Translations under genes and position numbers: made by a program
Assembly (NCBI RefSeq): GCF_002008165.1
Contig: NZ_MRDM01000029.1
Coordinates: 1 to 64,000, forward strand
Direction of reading: 5' to 3'
Source of the DNA: Rhizobium laguerreae
GTDB lineage: Bacteria > Pseudomonadota > Alphaproteobacteria > Rhizobiales > Rhizobiaceae
Length of the DNA stretch: 64,000 nucleotides
Shown here: piece after piece, positions 52,310 through 61,239 of the stretch
Position numbering within the stretch: position 1 is the first letter of the stretch
Layout: each line of letters begins with the position of its first letter
Notes under the pieces: model-generated
Databases searched by the model: none
Seen by the model: only the letters and a program-made list of their open reading frames with translations
Told to the model about the DNA's origin: nothing

Positions 52310-52500
52310 TGCCCGAAGCCAAGAGACCTATACCACGCGCTTTCAAGTGGCTGCTGATCGGGCTGACCGGGGCGATCTTTGTCGGCGCTAACGCCCATTT
52401 TGTTTACATGGCGATCGCCACCCAGCCCGCCTGCATCGAGCATATCAAGGAAAAAGGGCAGCAGCCCAACCAATTCAGGGCCGCCGCTTCAGCTTGCTGA
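52309..52500 (+). CDS. Unrecognised 63-residue single-pass membrane protein in the fix operon
   Basis: The protein starts MPEAKRPIPRAFKWLLIGLT and has one membrane helix (about residues 12-35). A short polar tail with Cys near 42 and a terminal Cys (AAASAC) follows. The ATG shares a base with the fixP stop (TGATG), so it is translated with it. I know no family. It lies where fixG/fixH usually follow. It may be an assembly or copper-handling accessory, given its two cysteines, but that is conjecture. Confidence 0.65.
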   Translation: MPEAKRPIPRAFKWLLIGLTGAIFVGANAHFVYMAIATQPACIEHIKEKGQQPNQFRAAASAC

Positions 52501-52518
52501 ACGCACGAGGAGGATCAG

Positions 52519-53325
52519 ATGCCGCAGGACGACACTTCCGGCCGATATCGGAGCGAGGTATCGGGGATACAGGAGACGATGAATCCCGAGTGGCAGCGGC
52601 ATCTGCCCCTCGGCGCTCCTCTCGGTTGGCTTGGCCAAGGCTGGCAGGACTTGATCCGGCAACCCTGGCCAAGTCTGGCCTATGGGTTCGTGGTGTTCTT
52701 ACTCGCGCTGATGGCCACCGTGATGCTGTTTCGGCTCGATAGCGACTATCTTCTCTTTCCCGCATTGGCGGGCATATTGATCGTCGCCCCGCTCTTTGCC
52801 GCAGGGCTCTATGTCAAGAGCAGGAGTTTGGCGAACGGGGAACGCACCACGTTTCGTGAGATGTTATTCGTCCGGCCGAGAGCTGGAGGGCAGGTGTTTT
52901 TCACGGGGATGCTGCTGTGCATGGTGATGCTGCTCTGGATGAGGGCGGCGGTTATTATCTACGCGCTCTTTTTCGGCGTTAATCCGTTCCCCGGCCTTGA
53001 TGGCGTAGCAAGGCTATTGGTCACCACCCCCTCGGGCTGGGGCATGCTGATCGTCGGCTTGTGTGTGGGCGCATTGTTCGCTGGATTCGCTTTTGCAATC
53101 GGGGTGTTCTCAATCCCGATGCTTCTGGATGAGCGCATAGACGCCTTCACGGCGATGGGCGTTAGCGTTGTCATGGTCTGGAACAACATGGGACCCTCAA
53201 TGGTCTGGGGTGCGATCGTCCTCGCCCTCTTTCTCGCCAGCCTGCTGACGGGACTTGTCGGACTGATCGTCGTTTTTCCTTTGCTCGGCCACGCCACATG
53301 GCATGCCTATAAGGCAATGAGGTAG
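52519..53325 (+). CDS. DUF2189 integral membrane protein
   Basis: The 268-residue protein has six hydrophobic helices. Helix 1 begins near residue 48 (PWPSLAYGFVVFLLALMAT), and the DUF2189 block FPALAGILIVAPLFAAGLYV follows near 80. C-terminal LIVVFPLLGHATWHAYKAM is also typical. DUF2189 proteins occur beside heme-copper oxidase genes in alphaproteobacteria but have no proven function. The gene sits between fixP plus the small gene and fixI in one transcription unit, with AGGAGGATCAG before the start. Confidence 0.85.
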   Translation: MPQDDTSGRYRSEVSGIQETMNPEWQRHLPLGAPLGWLGQGWQDLIRQPWPSLAYGFVVFLLALMATVMLFRLDSDYLLFPALAGILIVAPLFAAGLYVKSRSLANGERTTFREMLFVRPRAGGQVFFTGMLLCMVMLLWMRAAVIIYALFFGVNPFPGLDGVARLLVTTPSGWGMLIVGLCVGALFAGFAFAIGVFSIPMLLDERIDAFTAMGVSVVMVWNNMGPSMVWGAIVLALFLASLLTGLVGLIVVFPLLGHATWHAYKAMR

Positions 53326-53338
53326 CGAGGAACGGACA

Positions 53339-55603
53339 ATGACCTGCTGTGCGTCCATTGCGTTGTCGCTCCACGAGCCCGGATCAAGAAGGCCGGGTGT
53401 GGACGAGATCGCGTTGGCAAGCAGGGATTTGGGCAATGGTCTTAGGCAGATCACGTTGTCCGTTCCGGACATGCGATGCGGTTCATGCATGGCACTTCTG
53501 GAATCGACTCTTGGCAAGCACCCCGAAGTTCACATGGCGCGCGCCAATCTCACGGCAAAGCGTGTAACCATCCATTGGCAAGCGGAAAATGGTTCGCCAC
53601 CCGATTTTGCCGCTCTGATCGGAACGATCGGTTACACGGCTGTCTTGCCGGCGGAAGGCCGCGATCAACCGGACGGTGAGGTGTCAGGCCTGCTGCGCGC
53701 GCTGGCAGTCGCCGGCTTTTGCTCAATGAACATCATGGTGCTGTCGGTATCGGTCTGGGCGGGTGCGGACCCGGCAACACGTCAGACGCTCCACCTGATG
53801 TCGGCCGCGCTCGCACTACCGGCCGTGATCTACTCCGGGGCGACATTCTACCGGTCGGCGTGGCGGGCGCTCGTGCACGGTCGGGCCAACATGGATGTGC
53901 CGGTCAGCATCGGCGTGCTGCTCTCGTTCGGTCTCAGCGTATACGACACGTTCGCCGAAGGACGGCAAGCCTACTTCGAGGCCAGTACCTCGCTACTCTT
54001 CGTTTTGCTCGTCGGACGCACGCTGGATCATCTGATGCGAAGGAAGGCACACTCGGCGGCGACGGCGCTGGCCGAGATGATGCCGAAAGGCTCGAATGTG
54101 ATACGCGCGGACGGACGGATCGAGTATGTTCCGCTGAACGAAATCGCGCCCGGAACCCGCACTCTGATTGCAGCCGGCGATAGAATTCCAGCCGACGGGA
54201 CGATTCTCTCCGGCCAGTCGGAACTTGACCGTTCATTGCTGACGGGTGAGAGCCGTTGGGAGACGGTTGGACCGGGCGGACAGGTTCGCGCGGGAGATTT
54301 GAACGTCGGCCATCCCCTGACCGTCGAAGCCACCGCCGCACCGGGAGATTCGACCGTCGCCGAGCTGCATAGGATGTTGGAAGCCGTCGAGGACGGCCGG
54401 TCTGAATACCGGATACTCGCCGACAGGGCCGCGCGTCTCTATGCCCCCGTTATCCACGGACTGTCGGTGCTGACATTCCTTTCGTGGTTTGCGGTGACAC
54501 AGGACATCCACCTCTCCCTGACGATTTCGATTTCGGTCTTGATCATTGCCTGCCCATGTGCGCTGGGGTTGGCGGTTCCGATGGTTCAGGTCGTTGCAGC
54601 ACGCAGATTGTTCATCTGGGGTATCGTGGCACGGGACGGATCGGCATTGGAACGGCTGGCGGAAATCGACACCGTCGTTTTCGACAAGACCGGTACGCTG
54701 ACGCAATACGAGCCGACGCTGTTGACCGGGAACTGGACCGGACCACTGGAATTTTCACTGGCTGCGTCGCTGTCGCGGTTTTCGAGCCATCCGATGTCGA
54801 GAGCGATCGCGAATTACGCCTCACGGCGTGAGTGGGAGGCCCTCGCGCTCGATGACGTCAGGGAAATACCCGGCAACGGTCTCGAGGCGTCTTTCCGAGG
54901 GGAAGTTTATCGACTTGGGCGAGCGGCATGGGCGGCGAGCGACAATGCAGATGACCTGACTGCCGCAGCTTCTACTGTCGTCCTGACGCGACAGGGAGAA
55001 ATCCTCGCCTCTTTCGTTTTTGGAGAGAAGGTTCGTGCCGGGTCGGCGATGGCGGTGCAGTTCTTGAAGAGCCGCGGCATCGCCGTCGAAATGCTGACGG
55101 GCGATGTCCCCGAAGCGGCTCTTGCAGTGGCACGGGAAGTCGGCATCGACTCGGTAAAAGCAGCAGTCCTCCCCAAGGACAAGGCCGAGGCGATCGAGGC
55201 GTTGCGCAGTGTCGGTTGCAAGGTGATGATGATTGGTGACGGAATAAACGACGCGGTCGCGCTGAAGACCGCGCATGTTTCCATGGCTCCGGCGTCAGGA
55301 AGCGACATCGGTCGCAGCGCCGCCGATTTCATCCTGCTCAACGGAGACATGGACGGAATAAAGGTCGCGCTGACGACGGCGGGTCGTGCGGCCGTGCTGA
55401 TCCGCCAAAATTTCGCTTTGGCTATTGTCTACAATGCGTGCAGCATTCCTCTCGCGCTGTTGGGCTATGCCAGCCCGCTCATCGCCGCGATAGCGATGTC
55501 GACATCGTCCATACTGGTCGTCGCGAATGCGATGAGGCTTGAGATCGGCGGCACGCCACCAGAGCGGGAAATGCGGCGGATAAACTGGTCGGGAGTGGGA
55601 TAA
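53339..55603 (+). CDS. fixI: P-type Cu+ ATPase for cbb3 oxidase (FixI/CcoI)
   Basis: The 754-residue protein has an N-terminal heavy-metal domain with Cys47-x-x-Cys50 (PDMRCGSCMALLE) and eight predicted helices. The ion motif CPC is at 405-407, the phosphorylation site DKTGTLT begins at Asp449, and GDGINDAVALK is near 638. FixI exports Cu+ for metallation of the FixN copper site. It starts 13 bases after the DUF2189 gene and ends one base before fixS. The N-terminal 30 residues contain an extra CC pair. Confidence 0.94.
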   Translation: MTCCASIALSLHEPGSRRPGVDEIALASRDLGNGLRQITLSVPDMRCGSCMALLESTLGKHPEVHMARANLTAKRVTIHWQAENGSPPDFAALIGTIGYTAVLPAEGRDQPDGEVSGLLRALAVAGFCSMNIMVLSVSVWAGADPATRQTLHLMSAALALPAVIYSGATFYRSAWRALVHGRANMDVPVSIGVLLSFGLSVYDTFAEGRQAYFEASTSLLFVLLVGRTLDHLMRRKAHSAATALAEMMPKGSNVIRADGRIEYVPLNEIAPGTRTLIAAGDRIPADGTILSGQSELDRSLLTGESRWETVGPGGQVRAGDLNVGHPLTVEATAAPGDSTVAELHRMLEAVEDGRSEYRILADRAARLYAPVIHGLSVLTFLSWFAVTQDIHLSLTISISVLIIACPCALGLAVPMVQVVAARRLFIWGIVARDGSALERLAEIDTVVFDKTGTLTQYEPTLLTGNWTGPLEFSLAASLSRFSSHPMSRAIANYASRREWEALALDDVREIPGNGLEASFRGEVYRLGRAAWAASDNADDLTAAASTVVLTRQGEILASFVFGEKVRAGSAMAVQFLKSRGIAVEMLTGDVPEAALAVAREVGIDSVKAAVLPKDKAEAIEALRSVGCKVMMIGDGINDAVALKTAHVSMAPASGSDIGRSAADFILLNGDMDGIKVALTTAGRAAVLIRQNFALAIVYNACSIPLALLGYASPLIAAIAMSTSSILVVANAMRLEIGGTPPEREMRRINWSGVG

Positions 55604-55762
55604 ATGAGCGCATTGTCGTTTCTGATACCCATAGCTCTGTTCATGGGCATCGCCGGGCTTGGCGCCTTCCTTTGGTCCCTGCGCAACGGTCAGTACGAAG
55701 ATCTGGATGGCGCGGCAGAAAGGATATTGTCCGAAAAGGACGACAAGCCTCTAGGCGGCTGA
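55604..55762 (+). CDS. fixS: cbb3 oxidase maturation protein (FixS/CcoS)
   Basis: The 52-residue protein starts MSALSFLIPIALFMGIAGLG and has one membrane helix. The signature FLWSLRNGQYEDLDGAAERI is the CcoS motif and is complete. It is required for cofactor insertion into cbb3 oxidase. The ATG follows directly after the fixI stop (TAAATG). Confidence 0.93.
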   Translation: MSALSFLIPIALFMGIAGLGAFLWSLRNGQYEDLDGAAERILSEKDDKPLGG

Positions 55763-55795
55763 AGATCGATCGTAAATGCTTTGAAGGAGGGTCGA

Positions 55796-56107
55796 ATGGA
55801 AGACACGGATAGTCAGTCTCCGCCGGTTGAACATCATGCCGCCCAAGCGTCACGCATCCGTAACATTGACCCATCAGAGGCTGTGACGGGGGTTGCCATT
55901 GTCTTGGGCATCCTTGGCGGAGCACTCGGCGTCGTTTGCACGTTGTTCTTGGCCGATGCATCCAGTGTTGGCTCCTGGATCGCCTACTGCCTCATTGCGG
56001 CGTTGGCGGGCGGCTCTGCAGGGATCGTCGTTGGCGGAATGTTTGGAGCTATTTTCGGGGTAATCAGGGGAGTGACGATACCCGCGCGCTGGGATCACAA
56101 GAGCTAA
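55796..56107 (+). CDS. Small glycine-rich membrane protein after fixS
   Basis: The 103-residue protein starts MEDTDSQSPPVEHHAAQASR and has two hydrophobic helices (about 30-51 and 60-88) rich in Gly and Ala with GGxxG-like packing (GGSAGIVVGGMFGAIFGVI). GAAGGAGGGTCG before the ATG is an excellent ribosome binding site. I do not recognise a family. It is 33 bases after fixS and may belong to the same operon. Confidence 0.65.
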   Translation: MEDTDSQSPPVEHHAAQASRIRNIDPSEAVTGVAIVLGILGGALGVVCTLFLADASSVGSWIAYCLIAALAGGSAGIVVGGMFGAIFGVIRGVTIPARWDHKS

Positions 56108-56308
56108 AGAGGTCAACCCGTTTGTGCGGTACGAGTGAGTCGGAATTGAAGAAGGGTTTCTTTGACCGAGGCAAATGCGTGGTGCGGGTGCCACGGTTTT
56201 GAGACCTTGATCTAAATCTCATATGGCGGAGGTTGCCGTTCGAGGCCTAGTCCGAAAACGATAGCTCTTGGCAGTTGATCCCAGATTATAGGTCCTGACC
56301 CTAGAGAA

Positions 56309-56983
56309 TCAGAGAATGCGGCCGCTCTTCAGCACATGTTCGACGCCGCTTTGAACGTGCCGTCTGACGACGTCGGTCGCACCAGCGACGTCGCGCCGGA
56401 TGGAAAGCTCAAACAAAAGCCTGTGGTCATCGACGACGGGCTTGCCGCGAAAACTTTCGGCCAGCATATGGTAGCGGAGAAAGCGGTCGAAGACGGACGA
56501 CAATGTCGCCATCAGCGTCGCTGAATTGCAGGCCGAGACGATCGCCTGATGGAACTCCCAGTCGTATCGGACCCAGTCAACGGTCCGCGAGACGTCGCCC
56601 GCGAGAAGCTTGCGTTCAGCGGCAGCCAGCCTGTGATGGGCGGCGACGATGCGCCCTTCCCATTCGAGATTTCCGGCAGCGAAGGCAAGGCCGATCGCAT
56701 GTGTTTCCAGAACGATCCGGAGGTCGGCGAGTTCGAGGAGTTCGCGGCGCGAAGCGGGGCTGACTTCGAAACCACGCTGCCCCTCGGCGACGACGAGGTT
56801 TTCCGTGGTCAGGCGGCTCAGGATTTCGCGCAGCGATGAAATGCCGATGGAGTAACGCTCCTTTGCCTGCTCCAGCTTGATCTTGGCCCCCGGCGGCAAT
56901 GTCCCCGATATGATATCCTCGCGGATCTGCCGGAAGACGACATCGCTTACTGTTTCAGCCGGATCGTGGACTTGCTTGAGCAT
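56309..56983 (-). CDS. GntR-family regulator, FCD subfamily (first)
   Basis: The 224-residue protein starts MLKQVHDPAETVSDVVFRQI and has a winged helix (ERYSIGISSLREILSRLTTE, about 45-64). An all-helical FCD domain follows with likely metal-ligand residues in RYDWEFHQAIVSAC near 135 and HRLLFELSIRRD near 185. FCD regulators respond to small carboxylates. It is a close paralogue of the gene at 57056. The start at 56983 is chosen by alignment with that paralogue. The target is unknown. Confidence 0.87.
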   Translation of the reverse strand: MLKQVHDPAETVSDVVFRQIREDIISGTLPPGAKIKLEQAKERYSIGISSLREILSRLTTENLVVAEGQRGFEVSPASRRELLELADLRIVLETHAIGLAFAAGNLEWEGRIVAAHHRLAAAERKLLAGDVSRTVDWVRYDWEFHQAIVSACNSATLMATLSSVFDRFLRYHMLAESFRGKPVVDDHRLLFELSIRRDVAGATDVVRRHVQSGVEHVLKSGRIL

Positions 56984-57055
56984 GGCTTTTCCTGGTTCGC
57001 CGAAATGCAATTTATGTGGTGGACCTAAAGCTCGAGAAAAACGTCGGGATCATTT

Positions 57056-57724
57056 CTATTTCAGCGTCCCTCTCGCCAGCGCATGTTCGACCCCGCCTTG
57101 AATATGCAGGACAAGCACCCGCTTGGCCGTCTCTGCGTCACGTCGCAATGCCGCATCCAAAAGCTGCTGATGTTCATTGGCCGCGACATCGCCTCGATAG
57201 GACAAGGCAACCATCTGATATCTGAGATATCTGTCGAAGATCACCGAATGCGTCTCCATCAGCAATTTCGACCCGCAGGCGGATATCAGTGCTTGATGGA
57301 ACTCCCAGTCGTAGCGCTTCCAGTCCTCGGCCCGGCTGGTGTCGCCGGAGGCCATCACCTGTTCCATCCGCGCCAATTTGTAATGCGCCGAGACCAGCGG
57401 TGCCTCCCACTCCACATCTCCATGCACGAAGGACTGCTCCAGCGCATGTGTTTCCAGCAGAAGCCTCAGCGCCGCCGTCTCCTTGAGGTCTGAAACCGAC
57501 ACGGGGGACACTTCGAAACCTTTCTGCCCCTCCGCGAGGACAAGTCCCTCGGAAGACAGCCGGTTCAGCACTTCCCGAAGTGTGCTGATGCTGGTCTCGT
57601 AGGCCTCCTTCAGGCTTTCCAGCTTCAATTTTTGTCCGGGAGCCAGCCGGCCAAAAATGATGTCGGCCCGAATGCGCCTGTAGCTGCTCTCGGCAATGGT
57701 CTCGTTGATAGCCGGCTGCAACAT
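57056..57724 (-). CDS. GntR-family regulator, FCD subfamily (second)
   Basis: The 222-residue protein starts MLQPAINETIAESSYRRIRA and has the same winged helix (ETSISTLREVLNRLSSEG) and FCD block (YDWEFHQALISACGSKLL) as the gene at 56309. The two lie in tandem with a 72-base gap, on the same strand. Both presumably bind similar DNA and related ligands. No catabolic gene is directly adjacent, so the regulon cannot be told. Confidence 0.87.
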   Translation of the reverse strand: MLQPAINETIAESSYRRIRADIIFGRLAPGQKLKLESLKEAYETSISTLREVLNRLSSEGLVLAEGQKGFEVSPVSVSDLKETAALRLLLETHALEQSFVHGDVEWEAPLVSAHYKLARMEQVMASGDTSRAEDWKRYDWEFHQALISACGSKLLMETHSVIFDRYLRYQMVALSYRGDVAANEHQQLLDAALRRDAETAKRVLVLHIQGGVEHALARGTLK

Positions 57725-58232
57725 GGCGATTCTCTTATATTTCCTGTATCGTCTGATATATCGCTTTCTGGCATTCTCAATCAAGGAAACATTCGCAGGA
57801 TGGGAACTCCATTTTCCTCAGATGATGCGGGTTTTCCCAGAGAACGCGGAGGTCGGGTCGGCAGGGCCTGAACACAATAAACGTGCCCCATGCTTGCGAG
57901 CGCCTGACCCTTTGGCGCCAGTTTTCGTGCTGCTCTTTGAATTCGACTTTCGGCTAAACTTGGCGACAATTGTTTTTTCAATCGCGCGCAACCATCTTAT
58001 AGGCATGACTTACGGGAAAATGTCCCCACCCTCAGCAGCGCGTTTACCGAAAACCAACCATACTGGCTTGCTTTCCGAGCCGAAAGCCGATTGCTTAGGA
58101 AAATCTACTTCTTCTTCCGCTAGCGGTTGGGAGAATACAAAGGGGAACAGACAAACCCGTGGAATTCTGCTGCTTCGCATAGAGACGAACTATGACTACG
58201 ATGGCGATGCGGGAAGGCCGGTTTGAAGAACG
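57725..58232. other. 508-bp divergent gap without a recognised gene
   Basis: The stretch separates the GntR pair from the MBL-fold gene. Its left part is AT-rich (57730-57790) and likely holds the GntR promoter, including a GATATATC palindrome. The open frames in the rest look random. Confidence 0.45.
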
Positions 58233-59063
58233 ATGACGACAGAACTGTTTCAGGTAAAATTTTGGGGCGTCCGCGGCAGTATTCCCGTGTCAGGTCCCGA
58301 GTTCGATCGCTACGGCGGTAACACCTCCTGCATCGAGATTCGCTGCGGAGAACATCGGATGATCTTCGACGCAGGCTCCGGCCTGCGCGAGGCCGGGCTG
58401 TCGATGCTCGCCGACAGCGTCAGCGACGTCGACCTGTTTTTCAGCCACTGCCATTACGATCACATCATCGGCCTGCCTTTCTTCAAGGCAATCTATTATC
58501 CGTCGATCAACGTCAACATCTGGTCCGGCCATCTCGATGGCAAGATGAGCACCCGGGAAATGGTCGAGCAGTTCATCAGCCCGCCCTGGTTTCCGGTCAA
58601 GACAGATATCTGTCAGGCGACGATGAATTTCAGCGATTTTCATGCCGGTCAGGTGCTGAACCCGCGCCCGGGCATCGAGATCAAGACCTTCATGCTGAAC
58701 CATCCAGGTGGGGCGATTGGTTACCGCATTGAATGGCAGGGCCGTTCGATCGCTCTTATCTACGATATAGAACACACACCCGGCTCCTACGATCCGGTCG
58801 CGCTCGAGATGATGCAGGACGCTGATCTCGTCGTCTACGATTGCACCTACAATGAAGACGAGATGCAGCGTTTCAAGGGCTTCGGCCATTCGACCTGGCA
58901 GCATGGCACCGAGCTTGCGAAGATGGCAGGCGCCAAGCGCTTCGCGCTCTTTCACCACGCCCCTTCCCGGACGGACGAGCAGCTGGCGCAGATGGAAGCG
59001 CAGGCCCAGGTCGCCTTCCCCGAATCTTTTGCCGCGCGCGACAATCAGGTCGTGGTGATCTAG
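58233..59063 (+). CDS. MBL-fold metallohydrolase
   Basis: The 276-residue protein has the metallo-beta-lactamase metal motif FSHCHYDHIIGLPF near residue 69 (HxHxDH). More ligands are His in LNHPGGAIGYR near 149, Asp in VVYDCTYNEDE near 201, and a late His in FALFHHAP near 243. N-terminal WGVRGSIPVSGPEFDRYGGN is typical of a PhnP/RNase-Z-like branch often annotated only as MBL-fold. It would cleave a phosphodiester or ester; the substrate is unknown. The start follows GAAGAACG. Confidence 0.87.
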   Translation: MTTELFQVKFWGVRGSIPVSGPEFDRYGGNTSCIEIRCGEHRMIFDAGSGLREAGLSMLADSVSDVDLFFSHCHYDHIIGLPFFKAIYYPSINVNIWSGHLDGKMSTREMVEQFISPPWFPVKTDICQATMNFSDFHAGQVLNPRPGIEIKTFMLNHPGGAIGYRIEWQGRSIALIYDIEHTPGSYDPVALEMMQDADLVVYDCTYNEDEMQRFKGFGHSTWQHGTELAKMAGAKRFALFHHAPSRTDEQLAQMEAQAQVAFPESFAARDNQVVVI

Positions 59064-59223
59064 CAAGCCGCTGAAGGCCGCCCGCCTTCGTCTTGTGCAG
59101 TCCGAAGCTCTTCGGCAGAGAGCCTATCGATCGGACTGAGCAGGCTTGCGACGTCTCGAGGGAACAGATGCGGGGCCAGACCGTTTTCCCGGCAGCGCAA
59201 AATCAACGAAAACAGGCTCAGTC

Positions 59224-59598
59224 ATGACCGTGCTTTCCGGAAAGTGTCTCTGTGGGCAGGTGCGCATTTCCGTCCGAGGCGAACCCTTACGCGTTGGGAT
59301 CTGTCATTGCACGGACTGTCGGCGCGAAAGCGGTTCGGCCTTTACCTTCTATGGCATCTGGCCGGCCGCCCAATTCGAACATTCAGGGCAAACCGCCGCG
59401 TTTCAAGGTCGGAATTTCTGCACAAGTTGCGGTTCGCGCCTGTTTTCCGCCGATGATCATGAGGCCGAAATCAAGCTTGGCATCCTCTCCGAGGCGCCGA
59501 CGCCGCTTGTGCCGAGCTACGAACTCTGGATCAAACGCCGCGAGCCGTGGCTGCGGCCGGTCGAAGGCGCCGAGCAGTATGACGAAGACCGAAAATAA
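59224..59598 (+). CDS. GFA-family (CENP-V/glutathione-dependent formaldehyde-activating-like) zinc protein
   Basis: The 124-residue protein has the GFA zinc pattern: GKCLCGQVRISV near residue 6, CHCTDCRRESGS near 28, and CTSCGSRLFS near 67. Known Gfa binds glutathione and was proposed to assist formaldehyde detoxification; most relatives have no known role. The ATG at 59224 is taken because conserved sequence begins at once. It is followed by an alpha/beta hydrolase after 23 bases. Confidence 0.88.
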   Translation: MTVLSGKCLCGQVRISVRGEPLRVGICHCTDCRRESGSAFTFYGIWPAAQFEHSGQTAAFQGRNFCTSCGSRLFSADDHEAEIKLGILSEAPTPLVPSYELWIKRREPWLRPVEGAEQYDEDRK

Positions 59599-59621
59599 AG
59601 AACGGTTCCGAGGAGGTTGCC

Positions 59622-60497
59622 GTGGCCACTCTTGTCCGACATCGCTGGATGACTGTTGCCGGCGTCGAAACATTTTACCGCGAGGCCGGCCGGGAAGATG
59701 CGCCGGTGTTGTTGCTGCCGCATGGATATCCCTGCTCATCCTATGAATTTCGCAATCTCATGCCGCGCCTTGCCGACCGCTGGCGCCTGATTGCGCCGGA
59801 TTTCCCGGGTGCGGGCTACAGCGGCACGCCTGACGATTTCGACTACAGCTTCGATGGATACGCTGCCTGGCTGGAGGCCTTTGTCGCTGCGATGAATCTC
59901 GACCGGTTCGTCCTCTACCTCCACGATTTCGGCTCGCCGATCGGTGCCCGGTTGGCGATCAGCGCCCCACAGCGCATCGCGGGGCTGATCATCCAGAACG
60001 GCGATATCCCCTATGAGGATGCCCTTGGACCGAAATATGCGGATATCGAAGCGACGTGGACGCTTCCGAGATCGGAGATGAGGAAGGCGCTGGCGGAGGC
60101 AATCAGCGAGGAGACTTTCAAGGAGGAGTTCCTCAACGATCTGCCGCCTCCGCTCACCGATACGATTCCGCCCGATCTCTGGAAGCTGCATTGGTCGCTG
60201 ATCACGCCTCGGCGCAAGGAAATCGCCACGGACCTGATCGCCGGACTGAAGGAGAACCGGGCCTGGTTTCCCGAACACCGCAAATACCTCAGCGAATACC
60301 GGCCGCCCACCTTGATCGTCTGGGGTCCGAACGACCACTACATGCCGGAAAAATCGGCGCGGGCCTATCTGCGCGATCTGCCGGATGCCGAACTCCATCT
60401 GCTCGGCGGCGGCCACTGGCTGCTCGAGACGCATCTCGACGACGTCGTGGCACTCATGCGCGAGTTCCTTGAACGGGTTCACGCGCCTGAGCCTTGA
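59622..60497 (+). CDS. Alpha/beta hydrolase, haloalkane dehalogenase/epoxide hydrolase-like
   Basis: The 291-residue protein has the oxyanion loop LPHGYPCSSYEF near 33, an aspartate nucleophile Asp102 in LYLHDFGSPIG, an acid in WGPNDHYMP near 234 and His in GGGHWLLETH near 266. The Asp nucleophile separates it from serine esterases and suggests C-halogen or epoxide hydrolysis. A GTG start follows GAGGAGGTTGCC. The gene converges with and overlaps the deacetylase gene by 44 bases. Confidence 0.86.
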   Translation: MATLVRHRWMTVAGVETFYREAGREDAPVLLLPHGYPCSSYEFRNLMPRLADRWRLIAPDFPGAGYSGTPDDFDYSFDGYAAWLEAFVAAMNLDRFVLYLHDFGSPIGARLAISAPQRIAGLIIQNGDIPYEDALGPKYADIEATWTLPRSEMRKALAEAISEETFKEEFLNDLPPPLTDTIPPDLWKLHWSLITPRRKEIATDLIAGLKENRAWFPEHRKYLSEYRPPTLIVWGPNDHYMPEKSARAYLRDLPDAELHLLGGGHWLLETHLDDVVALMREFLERVHAPEP

Positions 60498-61239
60498 GAA
60501 GTGCCGACGCCGGCGACCAGCAGACGGCGGGATGCGGGGCCGTCATCGCAAACAAGGCTGACAGAAAATCCCATGCGGCCGCGTCATGCACCAGGTGGTG
60601 CGTGAGCACGCCGATCGGCTCGTCGCTGCCGGCAAACCGGTCGTCAAGCTCCGCCACCAGTTCGGCCACCAATTCCGCCTCGCTCCGTCCGCCGCGCGTG
60701 CCGTGCCAGTCGATGATGTCGACATGGGTGTTGAGCAGCGGCATCGGCCCATCCTGCTTTGCCCGCCCATAGACTGAAAGGGCAGCAAATCCGAGGCCGG
60801 GCAGCGCCGGGATCAGGGTCGCATCGATCCGGTTCCACGGCGGCACCAGCACTGGCAGGAAGCGAGCCGGATGCAGCCGCTCCAGCAACCGGAACCCTTC
60901 GCCCAATTCGCCGAGCACAGCCCCCGCCGGCCGGTCGCCGCCGAGTTCCTGCTTCTTCCGCTCCGGCCCCGCGTAATTCGTATGAGACCAACCATGCACC
61001 GAGACCGCGACGCCCGCCTCCTCCGCCAGCCGCAGGGCCAGGGCCTCGCCGGTCAGGCCGGGAATGACGGCAAGCGCCAGCGGCACCCCGGATTCGCCAG
61101 TCAGCGCCAGCAGCGTCTCCAGATCAGGCGTCGGCTCGACGGCGTCGTCATCCCGCAGCCAGAACCGCGCCACGCGGCCGGCGGCCTGCCAGCGGTCAAG
61201 CTCGCGGTGCAGGGGGTCCCAGGCTATCCCGTCGCTCAT
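60454..61239 (-). CDS. Polysaccharide deacetylase-family protein
   Basis: The 261-residue protein reads FWLRDDDAVEPTPDLETLLA near residue 22 and AVSVHGWSHTNYAG near 79 (His-rich metal motif). DWHGTRGG and a late LTHHLVHDAAAWDFL follow. It looks like a NodB-superfamily enzyme of the DUF2334/polysaccharide-deacetylase kind, which removes acetyl groups from glycans. It overlaps the glycosyltransferase gene upstream by four bases, so the two act together, probably on one surface glycan. The substrate is unknown. Confidence 0.8.
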   Translation of the reverse strand: MSDGIAWDPLHRELDRWQAAGRVARFWLRDDDAVEPTPDLETLLALTGESGVPLALAVIPGLTGEALALRLAEEAGVAVSVHGWSHTNYAGPERKKQELGGDRPAGAVLGELGEGFRLLERLHPARFLPVLVPPWNRIDATLIPALPGLGFAALSVYGRAKQDGPMPLLNTHVDIIDWHGTRGGRSEAELVAELVAELDDRFAGSDEPIGVLTHHLVHDAAAWDFLSALFAMTAPHPAVCWSPASALLKAQAREPVQGTRA

